Below, one piece after another: positions 8,686-16,921 of a stretch of 21,840 nt of DNA. How positions within the stretch are numbered: position 1 is the stretch's first letter; each line of letters opens with the position of its first letter. The notes beneath the pieces were generated by a model. That model did not search any database, was not told where the DNA came from, and was given only the letters and a program-made list of their open reading frames with translations. This DNA is from Treponema sp. UBA6988 (GTDB lineage Bacteria; Spirochaetota; Spirochaetia; Treponematales; Treponemataceae): positions 1-21,840 of the forward strand of contig DJYC01000095.1 in NCBI GenBank assembly GCA_002448445.1, in the 5' to 3' direction. The position numbers were made by a program, and so were the translations under genes.

Positions 8686-9072
8686 CTATTCGGCATCCTC
8701 GCGGTCCTTTACGGCCTTCCTCTGGCTAACCGCAGAAAGAAGCGCGGCAAGGGCCTTTTTTACGTCAGCATCAGGCTTACCCGCAATGGCACTGTCGCAG
8801 GCAGAACTTAACGCGGTAATCTTACCCAGAATGTCCTGCTCAAACTTGGCGGCAAGAATCCCCTCCGCATCCTCCATGTGCTCAACTTCCTCAAGCAGGG
8901 ATGCAATCTGCTCCTTTTCCTCCTTCCAGGAATCATTCAGCGTGCCGGACTTCTCAAAAAGCAGCCTCATGGAAGTAACAATCTGCTCAAGCAGCGTGGG
9001 AAAAGCCGGAATATCATCTTTATCGCCATCGGGCTTTCCAAACAGACCCGAAATTATCTTTTTCACTATCAT
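8686..9072 (-). CDS. Small acidic helical protein of unknown function
   Basis: I do not recognise this 128-residue protein. It has no signal peptide, no membrane helix and no cysteine triad or known motif. Composition is rich in Glu, Lys, Ala and Leu, with heptad-like Leu/Ile spacing (about residues 25-115), so it is probably an all-alpha cytoplasmic protein. Coding is supported by base composition like its neighbours, by an excellent promoter immediately upstream, and by a shared terminator downstream. There is no ribosome site before the ATG. Instead the promoter geometry predicts a leaderless transcript, which also fixes the start at 9072. It stands alone, convergent with the def-fmt-PASTA row. 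Confidence 0.7.
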   Translation of the reverse strand: MIVKKIISGLFGKPDGDKDDIPAFPTLLEQIVTSMRLLFEKSGTLNDSWKEEKEQIASLLEEVEHMEDAEGILAAKFEQDILGKITALSSACDSAIAGKPDADVKKALAALLSAVSQRKAVKDREDAE

Positions 9073-9080
9073 AGACGACC

Positions 9081-9109
9081 ATAATACCCCATTTATGCAG
9101 ATTTTTCAA
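9081..9109 (-). promoter_or_regulatory. Strong promoter of leaderless type
   Basis: On the minus strand, TTGAAA (9104-9109) and TATTAT (9081-9086) have an ideal 17-base spacer. Exactly 8 bases lie between the -10 box and the ATG at 9072, the same geometry as the kinase promoter at 3913-3940. Confidence 0.7.
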
Positions 9110-9159
9110 TAAAATATCTGTTATCTCCAAAAAGTCAATTTTTTTCTTTTTTATCTGGA

Positions 9160-9264
9160 CCATACCTCAACCGCTAACCCGCTTTCCAGGGTTCCGCGGG
9201 TCCCTTCCCGCTCCATTGCTAGCGCAACTCGCCTGCGGCGAGCCCTTCCAATCGGGGGTAGGCT
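9160..9264 (+). repeat. Structured spacer repeat R2, copy 2
   Basis: Shares with 4031-4137 the 'accatac' start, 'acccgctttccagggttcc' and 'cccttccaatcggggNtaggct'. Its inner hairpins are ttgc/gcaa and ctcgc/gcgag, different in sequence from copy 1 but still paired. It fills most of the spacer between 9072 and 9352. The remainder of that spacer has only a small hairpin (tggca/tgcca, 9329-9344) just beyond the stop of the next minus-strand gene. Confidence 0.7.
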
Positions 9265-9351
9265 TAAATTTTTAAAGCTCTCATGCAAGCCGAAACCCGA
9301 GCAACCTTCACCCTATTATGTTGTGTCTTTTGGCAAAAAAATGCCAGTCAA

Positions 9352-10134
9352 TTAAAAGGCGCGGATGGCACGGACAGCATCAGAATGATTTTTGTCTCCA
9401 GACAACAAATATCCTCCAGAGACGACATATTTAGCATTTATAGCAGTCGATGGATCCTGTGTCGAAGTCCAGTGACCTGAAGCGGCGCCTAATTTATTGC
9501 AATTTGGATTCAATGCAAGTTTGCTCATTGATCTATCAACAACGCTTTTAACTTCATAAAGTGCCGAAAGTTCCTTCCAGGCTGGCAAATACCAACCATT
9601 TGTAAAGCCGTTAACAGTGTATGTGGCGGCAAAATATGCGGCTGGATAATTTTCAGAGCTCCAATCTGTTAAAATCTTCATCGCGTTGGTATTGGACGAG
9701 CCGTCAGTTTCGCTTAATGCATTTGGCATTCCAAACGTTCCGTCCAATTTATTTTCATAACCAATCGCCTTTTCGCTATCGCTTGTATAGCGTGCCCAAG
9801 GTTTACCTACCAAATGCTTTAACCCCACACCCAATGTTTTTGAGCCTAAATCATAATTTGCAGTTGGAGCAGTATAGAAAATCACCGCAACTGCTGCCGC
9901 TTGTTGCGCTGTCGAAAGATTTAAATTCTCGCTGTAAGACTCCGCTGATCCGTCATTAAAGACAATGTCGCCAACAGCTTTAGCCTCTGTCGGATTCTTG
10001 CTTCCAACATAGGTTACCGAGTCGTCTCCACCAGAACCGCCGGCGCTGTCAGAACAAGAAATCGCCAGGAGACTACCTCCACCCATGCAAACGGTTAGTA
10101 CAACAGCCGTCAATGCAGTTGATAATTTTTTCAT
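9352..10134 (-). CDS. Lipoprotein with DUF1566 (Lcl-type, C-type-lectin-like) domain
   Basis: This 260-residue protein has a lipoprotein signal peptide with lipobox LAIS and modified C27, typical of the relaxed spirochaetal form. A Gly/Ser/Asp-rich tether and a folded domain follow. The end carries the DUF1566 signature: GWYLPAWKELSALYEV, then GHWTSTQD, then a terminal AVRAIRAF. Such domains adopt a C-type-lectin-like fold and usually serve binding, not catalysis; the ligand is unknown. The protein should be anchored to the outer membrane or outer face of the inner membrane. Third codon positions are more A/T-rich than in hisD or fmt nearby, hinting at a different history. It has its own promoter (10164-10192) and ribosome site (GGAGGAG), and lies next to another lectin-fold lipoprotein gene on the same strand. 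Confidence 0.85.
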   Translation of the reverse strand: MKKLSTALTAVVLTVCMGGGSLLAISCSDSAGGSGGDDSVTYVGSKNPTEAKAVGDIVFNDGSAESYSENLNLSTAQQAAAVAVIFYTAPTANYDLGSKTLGVGLKHLVGKPWARYTSDSEKAIGYENKLDGTFGMPNALSETDGSSNTNAMKILTDWSSENYPAAYFAATYTVNGFTNGWYLPAWKELSALYEVKSVVDRSMSKLALNPNCNKLGAASGHWTSTQDPSTAINAKYVVSGGYLLSGDKNHSDAVRAIRAF

Positions 10135-10163
10135 AAATTCTCCTCCAAAAATTTGTCAAAAAA

Positions 10164-10192
10164 ATTATATCTGAAAAAGTCCTATCCGTCAT
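10164..10192 (-). promoter_or_regulatory. Promoter of the DUF1566 lipoprotein
   Basis: On the minus strand, ATGACG (10187-10192) and TATAAT (10164-10169) are separated by 17 bases. A normal leader of about 25 bases with GGAGGAG precedes the ATG at 10134. Confidence 0.65.
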
Positions 10193-10200
10193 ATTCTAAA

Positions 10201-10290
10201 GATTCCGAAACACACTTTGCAGCAAGTGCACGCAAAGTGGCGCAGCATTCAGCATGACAGCCGCCTGTCATGCTGAGCTTGACTCAGCAT
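10201..10290. repeat. Cluster of three palindromes between the two lipoprotein genes
   Basis: Three adjacent perfect 8-bp inverted repeats occur: cactttgc/gcaaagtg (10213-10239), catgacag/ctgtcatg (10253-10272) and atgctgag/ctcagcat (10270-10290). The first, with its 'gattccgaa' edge, recurs at 11297-11352 upstream of the other lipoprotein gene. No U-tracts follow, so they are not classical terminators. Confidence 0.7.
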
Positions 10291-10311
10291 CTGTATAAGT
10301 CTCAGCCTGCT

Positions 10312-11256
10312 TTAGTCAGCCGAGCGAACCACGCGGAAGCCAATATAAATGACACGACTGCTGGCGTGAAAACTCGCGTACCGAAATGCTATTTCACAGC
10401 CAGCGGCGGCTGTACGCCAGCCGCCGCCACGGTAAAAGGGGTAGGTGTCAGGCGACCAAGTGTCAGTGTAAGACACACTGCCAGTGGATGGCGTACTTGA
10501 ATCTATGCGCCAGCACCATTCCAGTACGTTACCAGTCATATCGTATAGTCGCTTTGAATTGGGTACCAGTTTCTTTACCTCATGGACCTTGTCTTCTCCG
10601 CTATTACCACTATACCATGCTACAGATTCAATGTTGTCGCTTCCGCTGTATTTAAATTGCCCATTGTTGGTAAGGTTCCCGCCCCGCGCAAGGTATTCCC
10701 ACTCCGCATCCGTGGGAAGTCTGTAGCCGTTAGCCTCAAAATTACACGTTATGACTCCTTTTATGCTTTCGTCACCAGATCCTGTATGGGGAACATAGCC
10801 CCACTGGCTCGTGTCATCCTTTCCGTTCACCTTATAGCAGGGGGTCAGGTTTTCATTTTGGCTCCTCTTGTTACAGTACATGATTGCATCGTACCAGCTT
10901 ATAGCATAAACAGGATAGTTGTCTCCTGCGCCGTAATTGCGGCTCGGTATACACCCCATTACGGCATTGTACTCAGTCTGTGTTACCTCGTGGTCACATG
11001 CAAAAAGGCTTGGTATGGTCACCGTGCGCCCTGTAATGAACACGTAAGAGCCAGATATGGCTGTTGTTCCGTCAAATGTTGCCCCAGAAACCAAAACCAT
11101 GCCGTCTGATGCAGTCTCGTTTTCCCCATCGGAGCCTCCGTTTTCCACTACCGACTCTTCATAGTCATCGTTTCCACCCCCACCGCCACAGCTTGCGGCA
11201 AGCAGGGCAACTCCCAGTCCAAAAATCGCCATGAGGGCTAGCAAAACTTTTTTCAT
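10312..11256 (-). CDS. Lipoprotein with FGE-sulfatase (SUMF1) domain, possible DGR target
   Basis: This 314-residue protein has a lipoprotein signal peptide with lipobox LAAS and modified C23, then a Gly/Asp/Glu-rich tether. The SUMF1 fold has the landmarks VTQTEYNAVMG, YPVYAISWYDAIMYCNKRS, GYRLPTDAEWEYLARGG, LYDMTGNVLEW, a RGGGW turn and GFRVVRS at the end. True formylglycine enzymes need two cysteines five residues apart; here C287 remains but the partner position is R292. It is therefore probably a surface binding protein, not an enzyme. The last ~35 residues correspond to the region diversified in DGR-target lectin folds such as Treponema TvpA. The start at 11256 follows GGAGG and begins the signal peptide; the frame stays open for 48 more codons upstream, which I reject. 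Confidence 0.88.
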   Translation of the reverse strand: MKKVLLALMAIFGLGVALLAASCGGGGGNDDYEESVVENGGSDGENETASDGMVLVSGATFDGTTAISGSYVFITGRTVTIPSLFACDHEVTQTEYNAVMGCIPSRNYGAGDNYPVYAISWYDAIMYCNKRSQNENLTPCYKVNGKDDTSQWGYVPHTGSGDESIKGVITCNFEANGYRLPTDAEWEYLARGGNLTNNGQFKYSGSDNIESVAWYSGNSGEDKVHEVKKLVPNSKRLYDMTGNVLEWCWRIDSSTPSTGSVSYTDTWSPDTYPFYRGGGWRTAAAGCEIAFRYASFHASSRVIYIGFRVVRSAD

Positions 11257-11296
11257 ATTATCCTCCATTTTTATTGGTTCGGTTAAACATTCATAG

Positions 11297-11352
11297 ATTC
11301 CGAATCCACATTCAAAGCAAGTGCGTGCGAATGTAGCGTAGCAGTTCGGAAT
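11297..11352. repeat. Nested palindrome upstream of the FGE-type lipoprotein
   Basis: Outer arms attccgaa/ttcggaat (11297-11304, 11345-11352) enclose inner arms acattc/gaatgt (11308-11313, 11329-11334). The loop 'gcaagtgcRYgc' matches the repeat at 10201-10250. Two stem positions are swapped relative to that copy with pairing kept (T-A to A-T and G-C to C-G). Confidence 0.65.
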
Positions 11353-11371
11353 AACAGTTACCAACTGCTTT

Positions 11372-11414
11372 AAAAACAAAAAAACCGGCCTCTTCCGCAA
11401 GGGGAAAATTCCGG
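11372..11414 (-). terminator. Intrinsic terminator upstream of the FGE-type lipoprotein
   Basis: On the minus strand, outer arms ccgg/ccgg enclose ttttcc/ggaaga pairing with loop ccttgc (11385-11414). A T7-G-T5 tract (11372-11384) follows directly. It lies about 115 bases before the lipoprotein ATG. Confidence 0.6.
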
Positions 11415-11533
11415 GTATGTTTAAAATCTCTGTAGAGAAAATTTATGCGCGAATTGCGAATTTTGCAGCGCAGGATAATTTCTGTCAAGAGGCTGCTTTC
11501 TGTTAAAACTTTTTTCCATAATTCTCTCTGATG
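11375..11533 (-). ncRNA. Candidate small RNA or attenuated leader
   Basis: The segment runs from the predicted start site of the promoter at 11540-11568 to an intrinsic terminator at 11372-11414, giving about 160 nt. The 5' part (AGAGAA, then TTA) can pair with TAA and TTCTCT nearer the 3' end, and a GC-rich inner segment contains a tandem 'gcgaatt' pair. It matches no RNA family I can name. It could be a free small RNA or the leader of the lipoprotein gene starting at 11256. Confidence 0.4.
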
Positions 11534-11539
11534 CATTCC

Positions 11540-11568
11540 ATTGTAAGGCAAGAAAGAAAATGCGTCAA
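11540..11568 (-). promoter_or_regulatory. Minus-strand promoter
   Basis: TTGACG (11563-11568) and TACAAT (11540-11545) have a 17-base spacer. A second TTGACA (11483-11488) lies downstream with a poor -10 (CAAAAT, 11460-11465). Transcription runs towards the terminator at 11372-11414 and the lipoprotein gene. Confidence 0.6.
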
Positions 11569-11615
11569 GTGTTTGTAAAAAAACTGGGAAATGCCATTAA
11601 TAAACTATGCCTTCC

Positions 11616-11645
11616 TTGACCCAATAGGGCAAAAAGGGGTAAAAT
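11616..11645 (+). promoter_or_regulatory. Promoter of fabV
   Basis: TTGACC (11616-11621) and TAAAAT (11640-11645) are 18 bases apart. The ~60-base leader has complementary gttcc/ggaac and agaag/cttct arms, and AGGAG (11703-11707) lies 6 bases before the ATG. Confidence 0.55.
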
Positions 11646-11713
11646 CAAAAGAAGTGTTCCAAACTGAATTTTTAAGACGGAACCCTTTTTCTTCTATATA
11701 ACAGGAGTTTTTT

Positions 11714-12940
11714 ATGGTTATCAAACCCATGATTCGCAGCAACATCTGCATCAACGCACATCCGGTTGGATGCGCAAAAGAAACGGAGCGCCAGATAAAA
11801 TATGCGGTCGCTCAAAAGGCAAAACGCGGAATAAAGACAGTTAAAGAAGGCGGCAAAGGCCCCAAGACAGTTCTTGTATTGGGCTGCTCCACAGGCTACG
11901 GACTTGCCAGCAGAATAAGCGCTGCATTTGAATACGGTGCAGACACAATCGGCGTATCTTTCGAAAAAGAGCCACGCGAAACAAAGGGAGGAACCCCAGG
12001 CTGGTACAACAACATGGCATTTGACCGCAAGGCAAAAGAAGCAGGCCTCAAGGTTGAAACCCTCAACGGAGACGCTTTTTCCGACGAAGTGCGCCAGCAG
12101 GTAATAGAAAAGGTAAAGGCATGGAACGCAAAATTTGACCTTATCGTTTACAGCCTTGCAAGCCCCGTAAGGACAGACCCCGACACAAAAGTAATGTACA
12201 AGTCTGTAATCAAGCCGGTAGGACAAACCTACGCAGGACAGGCACTGGACATGATGACAGGAGCACTTTCCTTTATGGAAGCAAAGCCGGCAGAAGGCGA
12301 TGACATTCCAAACACAATCAAGGTAATGGGCGGCGAAGACTGGGAGCGCTGGATTAAGCAGCTTAGCGAGGCAGGTGTCTTGGCAGAAGGATGCCGCACG
12401 CTCGCATATTCATACATCGGGCCAAAGCTTAGCCACGCAATCTACCGCGACGGAACAATCGGGGCGGCAAAGAAGGACCTGGAAGCAAGAGCACACACAA
12501 TCAGCGGAATGCTAAAGCCACTGGGTGGAGCCGCATACGTAAGCGAAAACAAGGGCCTTGTTACAAGGTCAAGCGCGGTAATCCCCATTATTTCCCTCTA
12601 CCTTGGAGCTCTCTTTAAGGTAATGAAGGCAAAGGGAACCCACGAAGGCTGCATAGAACAGATGGAGCGCCTCTTTGCAGAACGCCTCTACACAGGTGCG
12701 GACAACTCGGCAGGAACAGTTCCTGTAGACAGCGAAGGCCGCATCCGCATAGACGACTGGGAACTTGACCCTGCGGTACAGGCAGAAGTAGACAAAATCA
12801 TGGCAAACGTAAAGGAAGAAAACGTAGCGGAACTCACAGACCTTGAAGGACTTCGCCACGACTTCCTTAACATCAACGGCTTTGACGTAGAAGGCGTAGA
12901 CTACGAAAAAGACGTTGCCGACATGACAAAAATCGACTAA
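11714..12940 (+). CDS. fabV: Trans-2-enoyl-CoA reductase (FabV/TER family)
   Basis: Reduces trans-2-enoyl-CoA (for example crotonyl-CoA to butyryl-CoA) or the ACP form, using NADH, in fermentation or fatty-acid synthesis. The T. denticola enzyme (TER) is the best-known relative. The 408-residue protein has the usual family length. The nucleotide-binding loop is GCSTGYGLASR (57-67); E84 after the second strand suits NADH preference. The catalytic pattern is Y-X8-K at Y244 and K253 (in AIYRDGTIGAAK). The conserved GGTPGWYNN (92-100) and SLASPVRTDP (147-156) are present. It is apparently monocistronic, with its own promoter and strong ribosome site. I see no clear terminator between it and the gene at 13024, so read-through is possible. 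Confidence 0.97.
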   Translation: MVIKPMIRSNICINAHPVGCAKETERQIKYAVAQKAKRGIKTVKEGGKGPKTVLVLGCSTGYGLASRISAAFEYGADTIGVSFEKEPRETKGGTPGWYNNMAFDRKAKEAGLKVETLNGDAFSDEVRQQVIEKVKAWNAKFDLIVYSLASPVRTDPDTKVMYKSVIKPVGQTYAGQALDMMTGALSFMEAKPAEGDDIPNTIKVMGGEDWERWIKQLSEAGVLAEGCRTLAYSYIGPKLSHAIYRDGTIGAAKKDLEARAHTISGMLKPLGGAAYVSENKGLVTRSSAVIPIISLYLGALFKVMKAKGTHEGCIEQMERLFAERLYTGADNSAGTVPVDSEGRIRIDDWELDPAVQAEVDKIMANVKEENVAELTDLEGLRHDFLNINGFDVEGVDYEKDVADMTKID

Positions 12941-13023
12941 ATGTAACCAACTGTTACTGCCGCTTGTTATATATAAGAGGCCAGAATTTTGGAAACAATG
13001 CTCTGGTCTTCTGGAGGTGCAAC

Positions 13024-13440
13024 ATGAAGAATACAACCCGTAAAATAGCAATTTTTGCCCTACTCCTTGCAGCGGCCGTAACAGTACACGCCTACACTAA
13101 GGATGATGCAATAGTAAACTACATGGGGTCCTATTCGCGCTACAACTTCAACAAGGAATGGAGCAATGCAGACAAGATTGCCGAAAGCCTTCGAGAATCA
13201 ATAAACCTTACAAACTTCTACCGTATAACGGAAGAAAACATAGAAAAGGAAGACTACAACGTGCGCGATTTTGCCGAGAAAAACCTTGCAGAGTCCTACG
13301 ATACGGCAGACAACAACGTCTACATGACCATCGTAACTCGCAACGTAAGCAAGGAAACCTATGACGGCTGGATAATAGTCACCCACTGCTCACAGGCGGA
13401 GGGCTTCTACGACTACATTTTCTATTTTTCAGCGCAATAA
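13024..13440 (+). CDS. Small exported protein of unknown function
   Basis: This 138-residue protein starts with a clear signal peptide (MKN, basic residues, hydrophobic core to about residue 21) with a likely cleavage after VHA. The mature part is about 115 residues, Asn-, Asp- and Tyr-rich, with a single Cys and no motif I recognise. It should be periplasmic. The ATG at 13024 is chosen because GGAGGTG lies 5 bases upstream and the signal peptide starts there; the frame is open from 12964 but that part is spacer. A short imperfect palindrome (gtaac/gttac, 12943-12957) and a TATATA/TATAAG stretch (12968-12977) precede it. Its stop codon directly abuts the stop codon of the convergent outer-membrane gene. 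Confidence 0.78.
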   Translation: MKNTTRKIAIFALLLAAAVTVHAYTKDDAIVNYMGSYSRYNFNKEWSNADKIAESLRESINLTNFYRITEENIEKEDYNVRDFAEKNLAESYDTADNNVYMTIVTRNVSKETYDGWIIVTHCSQAEGFYDYIFYFSAQ

Positions 13441-14799
13441 TTAGAAGTCGGCATTCAGGCTGAATACAAGGCCAACCAGAACCGCAGGCTTTTCTTTTGT
13501 AGAAACAATATTCACCTCATTGTAAGTTGTAGTCTGGTCGCCGTAAAAGACCGGCACAAGAAAGGAAACTGTTCCGTGGGGAAGGCCTGAAAAGGAAAGG
13601 CTTGGAATCACCGAGCCGTAGGTATCATCTATGTTGTGAAAGAACTGCACGTTTGCAGAAACTATTCCGCCTGCTATGTGCCGCCAAGAGCCGATAAAAC
13701 CAACGCTATTCGTAACTATCGAGCCATTTTCCTTATCACGGTTGTCAAAAACAGTCTCAAATTCAGAAACAAAGCCAATCTTTTGACCCGCCTTGCCAAA
13801 CTGCCAGAGCCTACTCACGCCACCAACAAACTTTGCGTAGTCAAAGTCTTCCTTTTTCCATGTATAGGAAGTGTAGAGAATTTTTTTGTCGGGAACCTTC
13901 GTATGCAACTTTCCCCAGGTGGTAAGATGCCATCCCAAAAGGTCACCGGAAAATTCAAGTCCAACCACGGGGCTTATCGGCTGGGTCTTTGTAATTGCAC
14001 TAGGCCAATTTCTGGCAAAGGCTTTTAGAGAGAACATTCCAAAGGGATACTCAACGCTGCCCGCAAAGCTAATGAACTCCTTGTCCAGCTTTTGCTTTGG
14101 TCCGCTGTAGTAATACTGGGCCAAGGCCTGAATCTCTCCACGCCCAATGGGAATGGTCGCAATGCCAAAAAAGTCCTTGCAAAAATCATCGTCATCATCC
14201 GTGTCGAGTACGGAGGAGTCGCCCACAGAGAGGGTTGCATCGTCAAGGATGTTGGTGTCAAATATGAATGAATTCCCCCACTTTGTACCAGTCCGCCCGC
14301 CGGTAAGATAAATGCGGTCAAGCAGGATGTAGTCAAAATAAAGGGTTCTTACGTCCCACTCCATGTCCGGAAACTTTGCAAGAACATCTCCCTTCAGGCA
14401 AAGGACTGGTGAAGGACGGGCTGTAAAACCGATTGAGGCATAGAAGGATGCGTAGGGGGACTTGTCCTTTTCCGGCAGGAATTTCTGTATGTAGCCCAAA
14501 TTTGCCTTTACGCTGCCGTTAAAGACTATGTTGCCCACAGGGGAATTTATTGAAGGGGAAGCCGTGCTTGCTACCGGGGTGCTTTCAGTTCCAACGGAAT
14601 CAGAGGAATCCTCAAACATGGAGTCCAGGTCATCCATTTCGTCAGAGCCGCCCTGTCCGCCTTGCGCATAAAGCCTTGCAGGAAAGCAAAGCCCCGCAAA
14701 AAGCAGGCAGGCAAGCGCAAAAAAGTGCATAAAGAATCTGCCGACTTTATCACAAGCAGCTAAAGCAACACCTACAAAATTCCCCCGTCCAAACATCAT
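13441..14799 (-). CDS. Outer-membrane beta-barrel protein of a Lol-like export operon
   Basis: In this 452-residue protein the signal peptide spans about residues 24-46 (hydrophobic core then LYA), preceded by an unusual 23-residue stretch if translation begins at the first ATG. That ATG overlaps the upstream stop codon (ATGA); M24 has no clear ribosome site. After an acidic Ser/Asp/Glu linker (about 50-85), alternating polar and aromatic strands run to the end, and the chain finishes with a phenylalanine, a typical barrel-assembly signal. An Asp-rich loop (DTDDDDDF) near residue 205 is probably surface-exposed or calcium-binding. Last gene of an operon with a LolA-like carrier and two FtsX-type permeases. 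It could be the outer-membrane end of that pathway (inference); I cannot name the family. Confidence 0.8.
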   Translation of the reverse strand: MMFGRGNFVGVALAACDKVGRFFMHFFALACLLFAGLCFPARLYAQGGQGGSDEMDDLDSMFEDSSDSVGTESTPVASTASPSINSPVGNIVFNGSVKANLGYIQKFLPEKDKSPYASFYASIGFTARPSPVLCLKGDVLAKFPDMEWDVRTLYFDYILLDRIYLTGGRTGTKWGNSFIFDTNILDDATLSVGDSSVLDTDDDDDFCKDFFGIATIPIGRGEIQALAQYYYSGPKQKLDKEFISFAGSVEYPFGMFSLKAFARNWPSAITKTQPISPVVGLEFSGDLLGWHLTTWGKLHTKVPDKKILYTSYTWKKEDFDYAKFVGGVSRLWQFGKAGQKIGFVSEFETVFDNRDKENGSIVTNSVGFIGSWRHIAGGIVSANVQFFHNIDDTYGSVIPSLSFSGLPHGTVSFLVPVFYGDQTTTYNEVNIVSTKEKPAVLVGLVFSLNADF

Positions 14800-15602
14800 T
14801 TGCTCATCATTTCCACATATTTCTTAGTATAAACCGTGTCGCTCTGCTTTGCAAAGGAAACATTGGTAACGGTAATCTGGGTCTTTTCGTACTGCATCTT
14901 GCCGTCAATCTTTTTACCGCGAAGGTTGTCCACGATAAGCATTTTGTCAGGAACAGAGTGGGAGCCGTACTTCTGGTAAGAAGGAATAGCCATAGTACGC
15001 AAAAGCTGGCCAGAAAGGCTGTAGTCTTCCCTCTTTCTGATAAGTCCGTCTTCCTTTGTAACCCAAAGCTTTACCGTAGGATAGTCCACGTTCTTTGCAG
15101 AAGCCTTTAGCTCAAAAAGCACGCAGTCAAGCTTTCCAAGCATTACATCGGAAAACTTTTCTATAGAATAGTCGGTAGAAAAATGCTGGGGCACAAGGTC
15201 AGAATTGTTTGCGTTAGACCCCTGGAACCTTTCGTGGGAACTTGTAAAGACAAACTGCTTGTCTGCCGGGTCGTAGAACCAGATGCTGTTGTCAAACTGG
15301 ACGTAGCCCTTGCCCTTGTCCTTTGAAGGAGCCGTTATAAGGATTGTGTAGGACTGGGCAGAATCGCGGCGGTACATTACTGCCTGAACGTTTGAATTTC
15401 CCTGCCCCGGCTTGCTCTGAACCATCGAATAGTTTGCGGCAAAGTCTGAATCCATAAAAGCCGTGCTCTGGTCGGTTCTCTTGAGCAAAGCCTTTGCCTG
15501 GGAAGAAGTAGTCTGGGCATGCAGCTCCGGCGCATAAAAAGCGGAAGCCGCTGCAAGAAGGAAAGACGCGTATACGAATGAAGCTTTAGATATAATTTTC
15601 AT
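14796..15602 (-). CDS. LolA-like periplasmic outer-membrane lipoprotein-sorting protein
   Basis: The signal peptide has a hydrophobic core at about residues 9-21 and likely cleavage after ELHA (residue 29). The mature domain is predicted beta-rich with repeated tyrosine/phenylalanine strands (for example GYVQFDNSIWFYDP), typical of the LolA/LolB half-barrel and of the 'outer membrane lipoprotein-sorting' subfamily common in spirochaetes. Its role is to carry lipidated cargo across the periplasm. I chose 15602 over the upstream in-frame ATG at 15623 (which overlaps the permease stop) because AGGAG precedes it and it starts a clean signal peptide; the protein is then 268 residues. It lies between the permease genes and the barrel gene, with an ATGA overlap at its 3' end. 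Confidence 0.85.
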   Translation of the reverse strand: MKIISKASFVYASFLLAAASAFYAPELHAQTTSSQAKALLKRTDQSTAFMDSDFAANYSMVQSKPGQGNSNVQAVMYRRDSAQSYTILITAPSKDKGKGYVQFDNSIWFYDPADKQFVFTSSHERFQGSNANNSDLVPQHFSTDYSIEKFSDVMLGKLDCVLFELKASAKNVDYPTVKLWVTKEDGLIRKREDYSLSGQLLRTMAIPSYQKYGSHSVPDKMLIVDNLRGKKIDGKMQYEKTQITVTNVSFAKQSDTVYTKKYVEMMSK

Positions 15603-15619
15603 ATTAAATACTCCTAAAA

Positions 15620-16921
15620 TCATGCGGTTGTTGCAAAGGCATTCACAGGACTAATGTGAACGACGTTACGTATCGTAAACAACACAGACAATATCGTAGT
15701 TACAGCTATAATACCCAAGAGCAAAAGCCATTTTGCAGGCTCAATTTTTGGAATCAGGCGGCCCGCGGTAAGGAAAATGTCAAAGGCCGGTATTACCGAA
15801 AGGTTTATGTAGGAAACACCAAGCGATATGAGCAGGGCAAGAATCACTCCGCAAATAAAACCCGCAAGCAAAAGGAAGAAAGTCTCAAAGAGGAAGACCT
15901 TCTTTACCCCGGAACTCTTCATGCCAATGGCCCTGTATATGCCAATTTCCGTAATGCGCTTCATAACGATTACCCTGTAGGTGCTGCCGATTCCGACTGC
16001 AATTATAGCCACCAAAATCACGGTAATCAGAAGGGTGACAAAGGAAAGTGCCTTTATGACCATCTGCAAGTCCTTTATGTTTGCATCCAGGGTAATAAGG
16101 GCATAAATAGGCTTTGGCGTAACATCGTCAAAAAGTACGGCATAAAAAGCCTGCTTGTCATCCGTGAGCGGGAACATGTTGAATTCCTTCTCCAAGGCAG
16201 ACTGGAGGGAAAGCACTTCTTTTGCAGACGGAGACCTCTCCCCGTAGTTGAGGCAAATCCTGTTTGTATAGTTCTCCGAGTAGCCTGTTGCCGTACGAAG
16301 GCTCTGTATGTCTATGTAGGAAGTGTACATCCCAAAAAGGCTGGCATCCTGGAATATTCCTGTAACCACAAGGTTCATCGTGTTGGTATAGTTTCCTATC
16401 GTGTAAAGCTGCAGGGTAATCATGTCACCTGCATGAATTCCAAGACGGTCCGCTATTGGCTCGGAAATAATCATCGTGTTGTGTTCTGGGGAAACATGGG
16501 CTCCTCCCTCTACAAAGGTAAAGCTTTTGAAAAGTTCCTTCTCGTCCTCAAAATCAACACCCTTGAAAACCCTCTGGCGGATTTTCTGCCCCTCGTAGTA
16601 AAATGCCGAATTCTGTGCGTCATAGTCAAAGCGCTTGTAAAATTTCACGTCATTTGCAACATGGGGTCTTATCTTTTCAAGGAATTCACCAGGATTGTGA
16701 ATGTCAAAGTCCTTTGAACCGCCCATAAACTGAAGGTCACCGCCGTAATAGAGCTTTGCCCTCTGCTGGACAGCATGAACCATTCCATCTGTAATCAGGA
16801 CGGAGGCAAGGATTATCGCAACGCCAAAAAGGCAGACCGCAAAAAGGGAGCGGTACTGTGCCCTGTTCTGCAAGATAGATTTTACTGCCAGATTTGCATA
16901 GAATTTTGCCCTGGAAAACAT
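15620..16921 (-). CDS. FtsX/LolE-type ABC permease
   Basis: In this 433-residue protein one N-terminal membrane helix (about 26-44) precedes a large periplasmic domain of MacB/LolE type (about 45-285). Three further helices follow (about 292-312, 348-368, 397-416). After helix 2 it has the family coupling segment RITEIGIYRAIGMKSSGVKK, the cytoplasmic loop that touches an ATPase partner in LolCDE and MacB systems. It probably extracts lipoprotein or another amphipathic substrate from the inner membrane and hands it to the LolA-like protein encoded next. Its ATG shares one base with the stop codon of the preceding permease gene (TAATG), so translation is coupled and the two should form a heterodimer. 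No ATPase gene lies in the operon. Confidence 0.9.
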   Translation of the reverse strand: MFSRAKFYANLAVKSILQNRAQYRSLFAVCLFGVAIILASVLITDGMVHAVQQRAKLYYGGDLQFMGGSKDFDIHNPGEFLEKIRPHVANDVKFYKRFDYDAQNSAFYYEGQKIRQRVFKGVDFEDEKELFKSFTFVEGGAHVSPEHNTMIISEPIADRLGIHAGDMITLQLYTIGNYTNTMNLVVTGIFQDASLFGMYTSYIDIQSLRTATGYSENYTNRICLNYGERSPSAKEVLSLQSALEKEFNMFPLTDDKQAFYAVLFDDVTPKPIYALITLDANIKDLQMVIKALSFVTLLITVILVAIIAVGIGSTYRVIVMKRITEIGIYRAIGMKSSGVKKVFLFETFFLLLAGFICGVILALLISLGVSYINLSVIPAFDIFLTAGRLIPKIEPAKWLLLLGIIAVTTILSVLFTIRNVVHISPVNAFATTA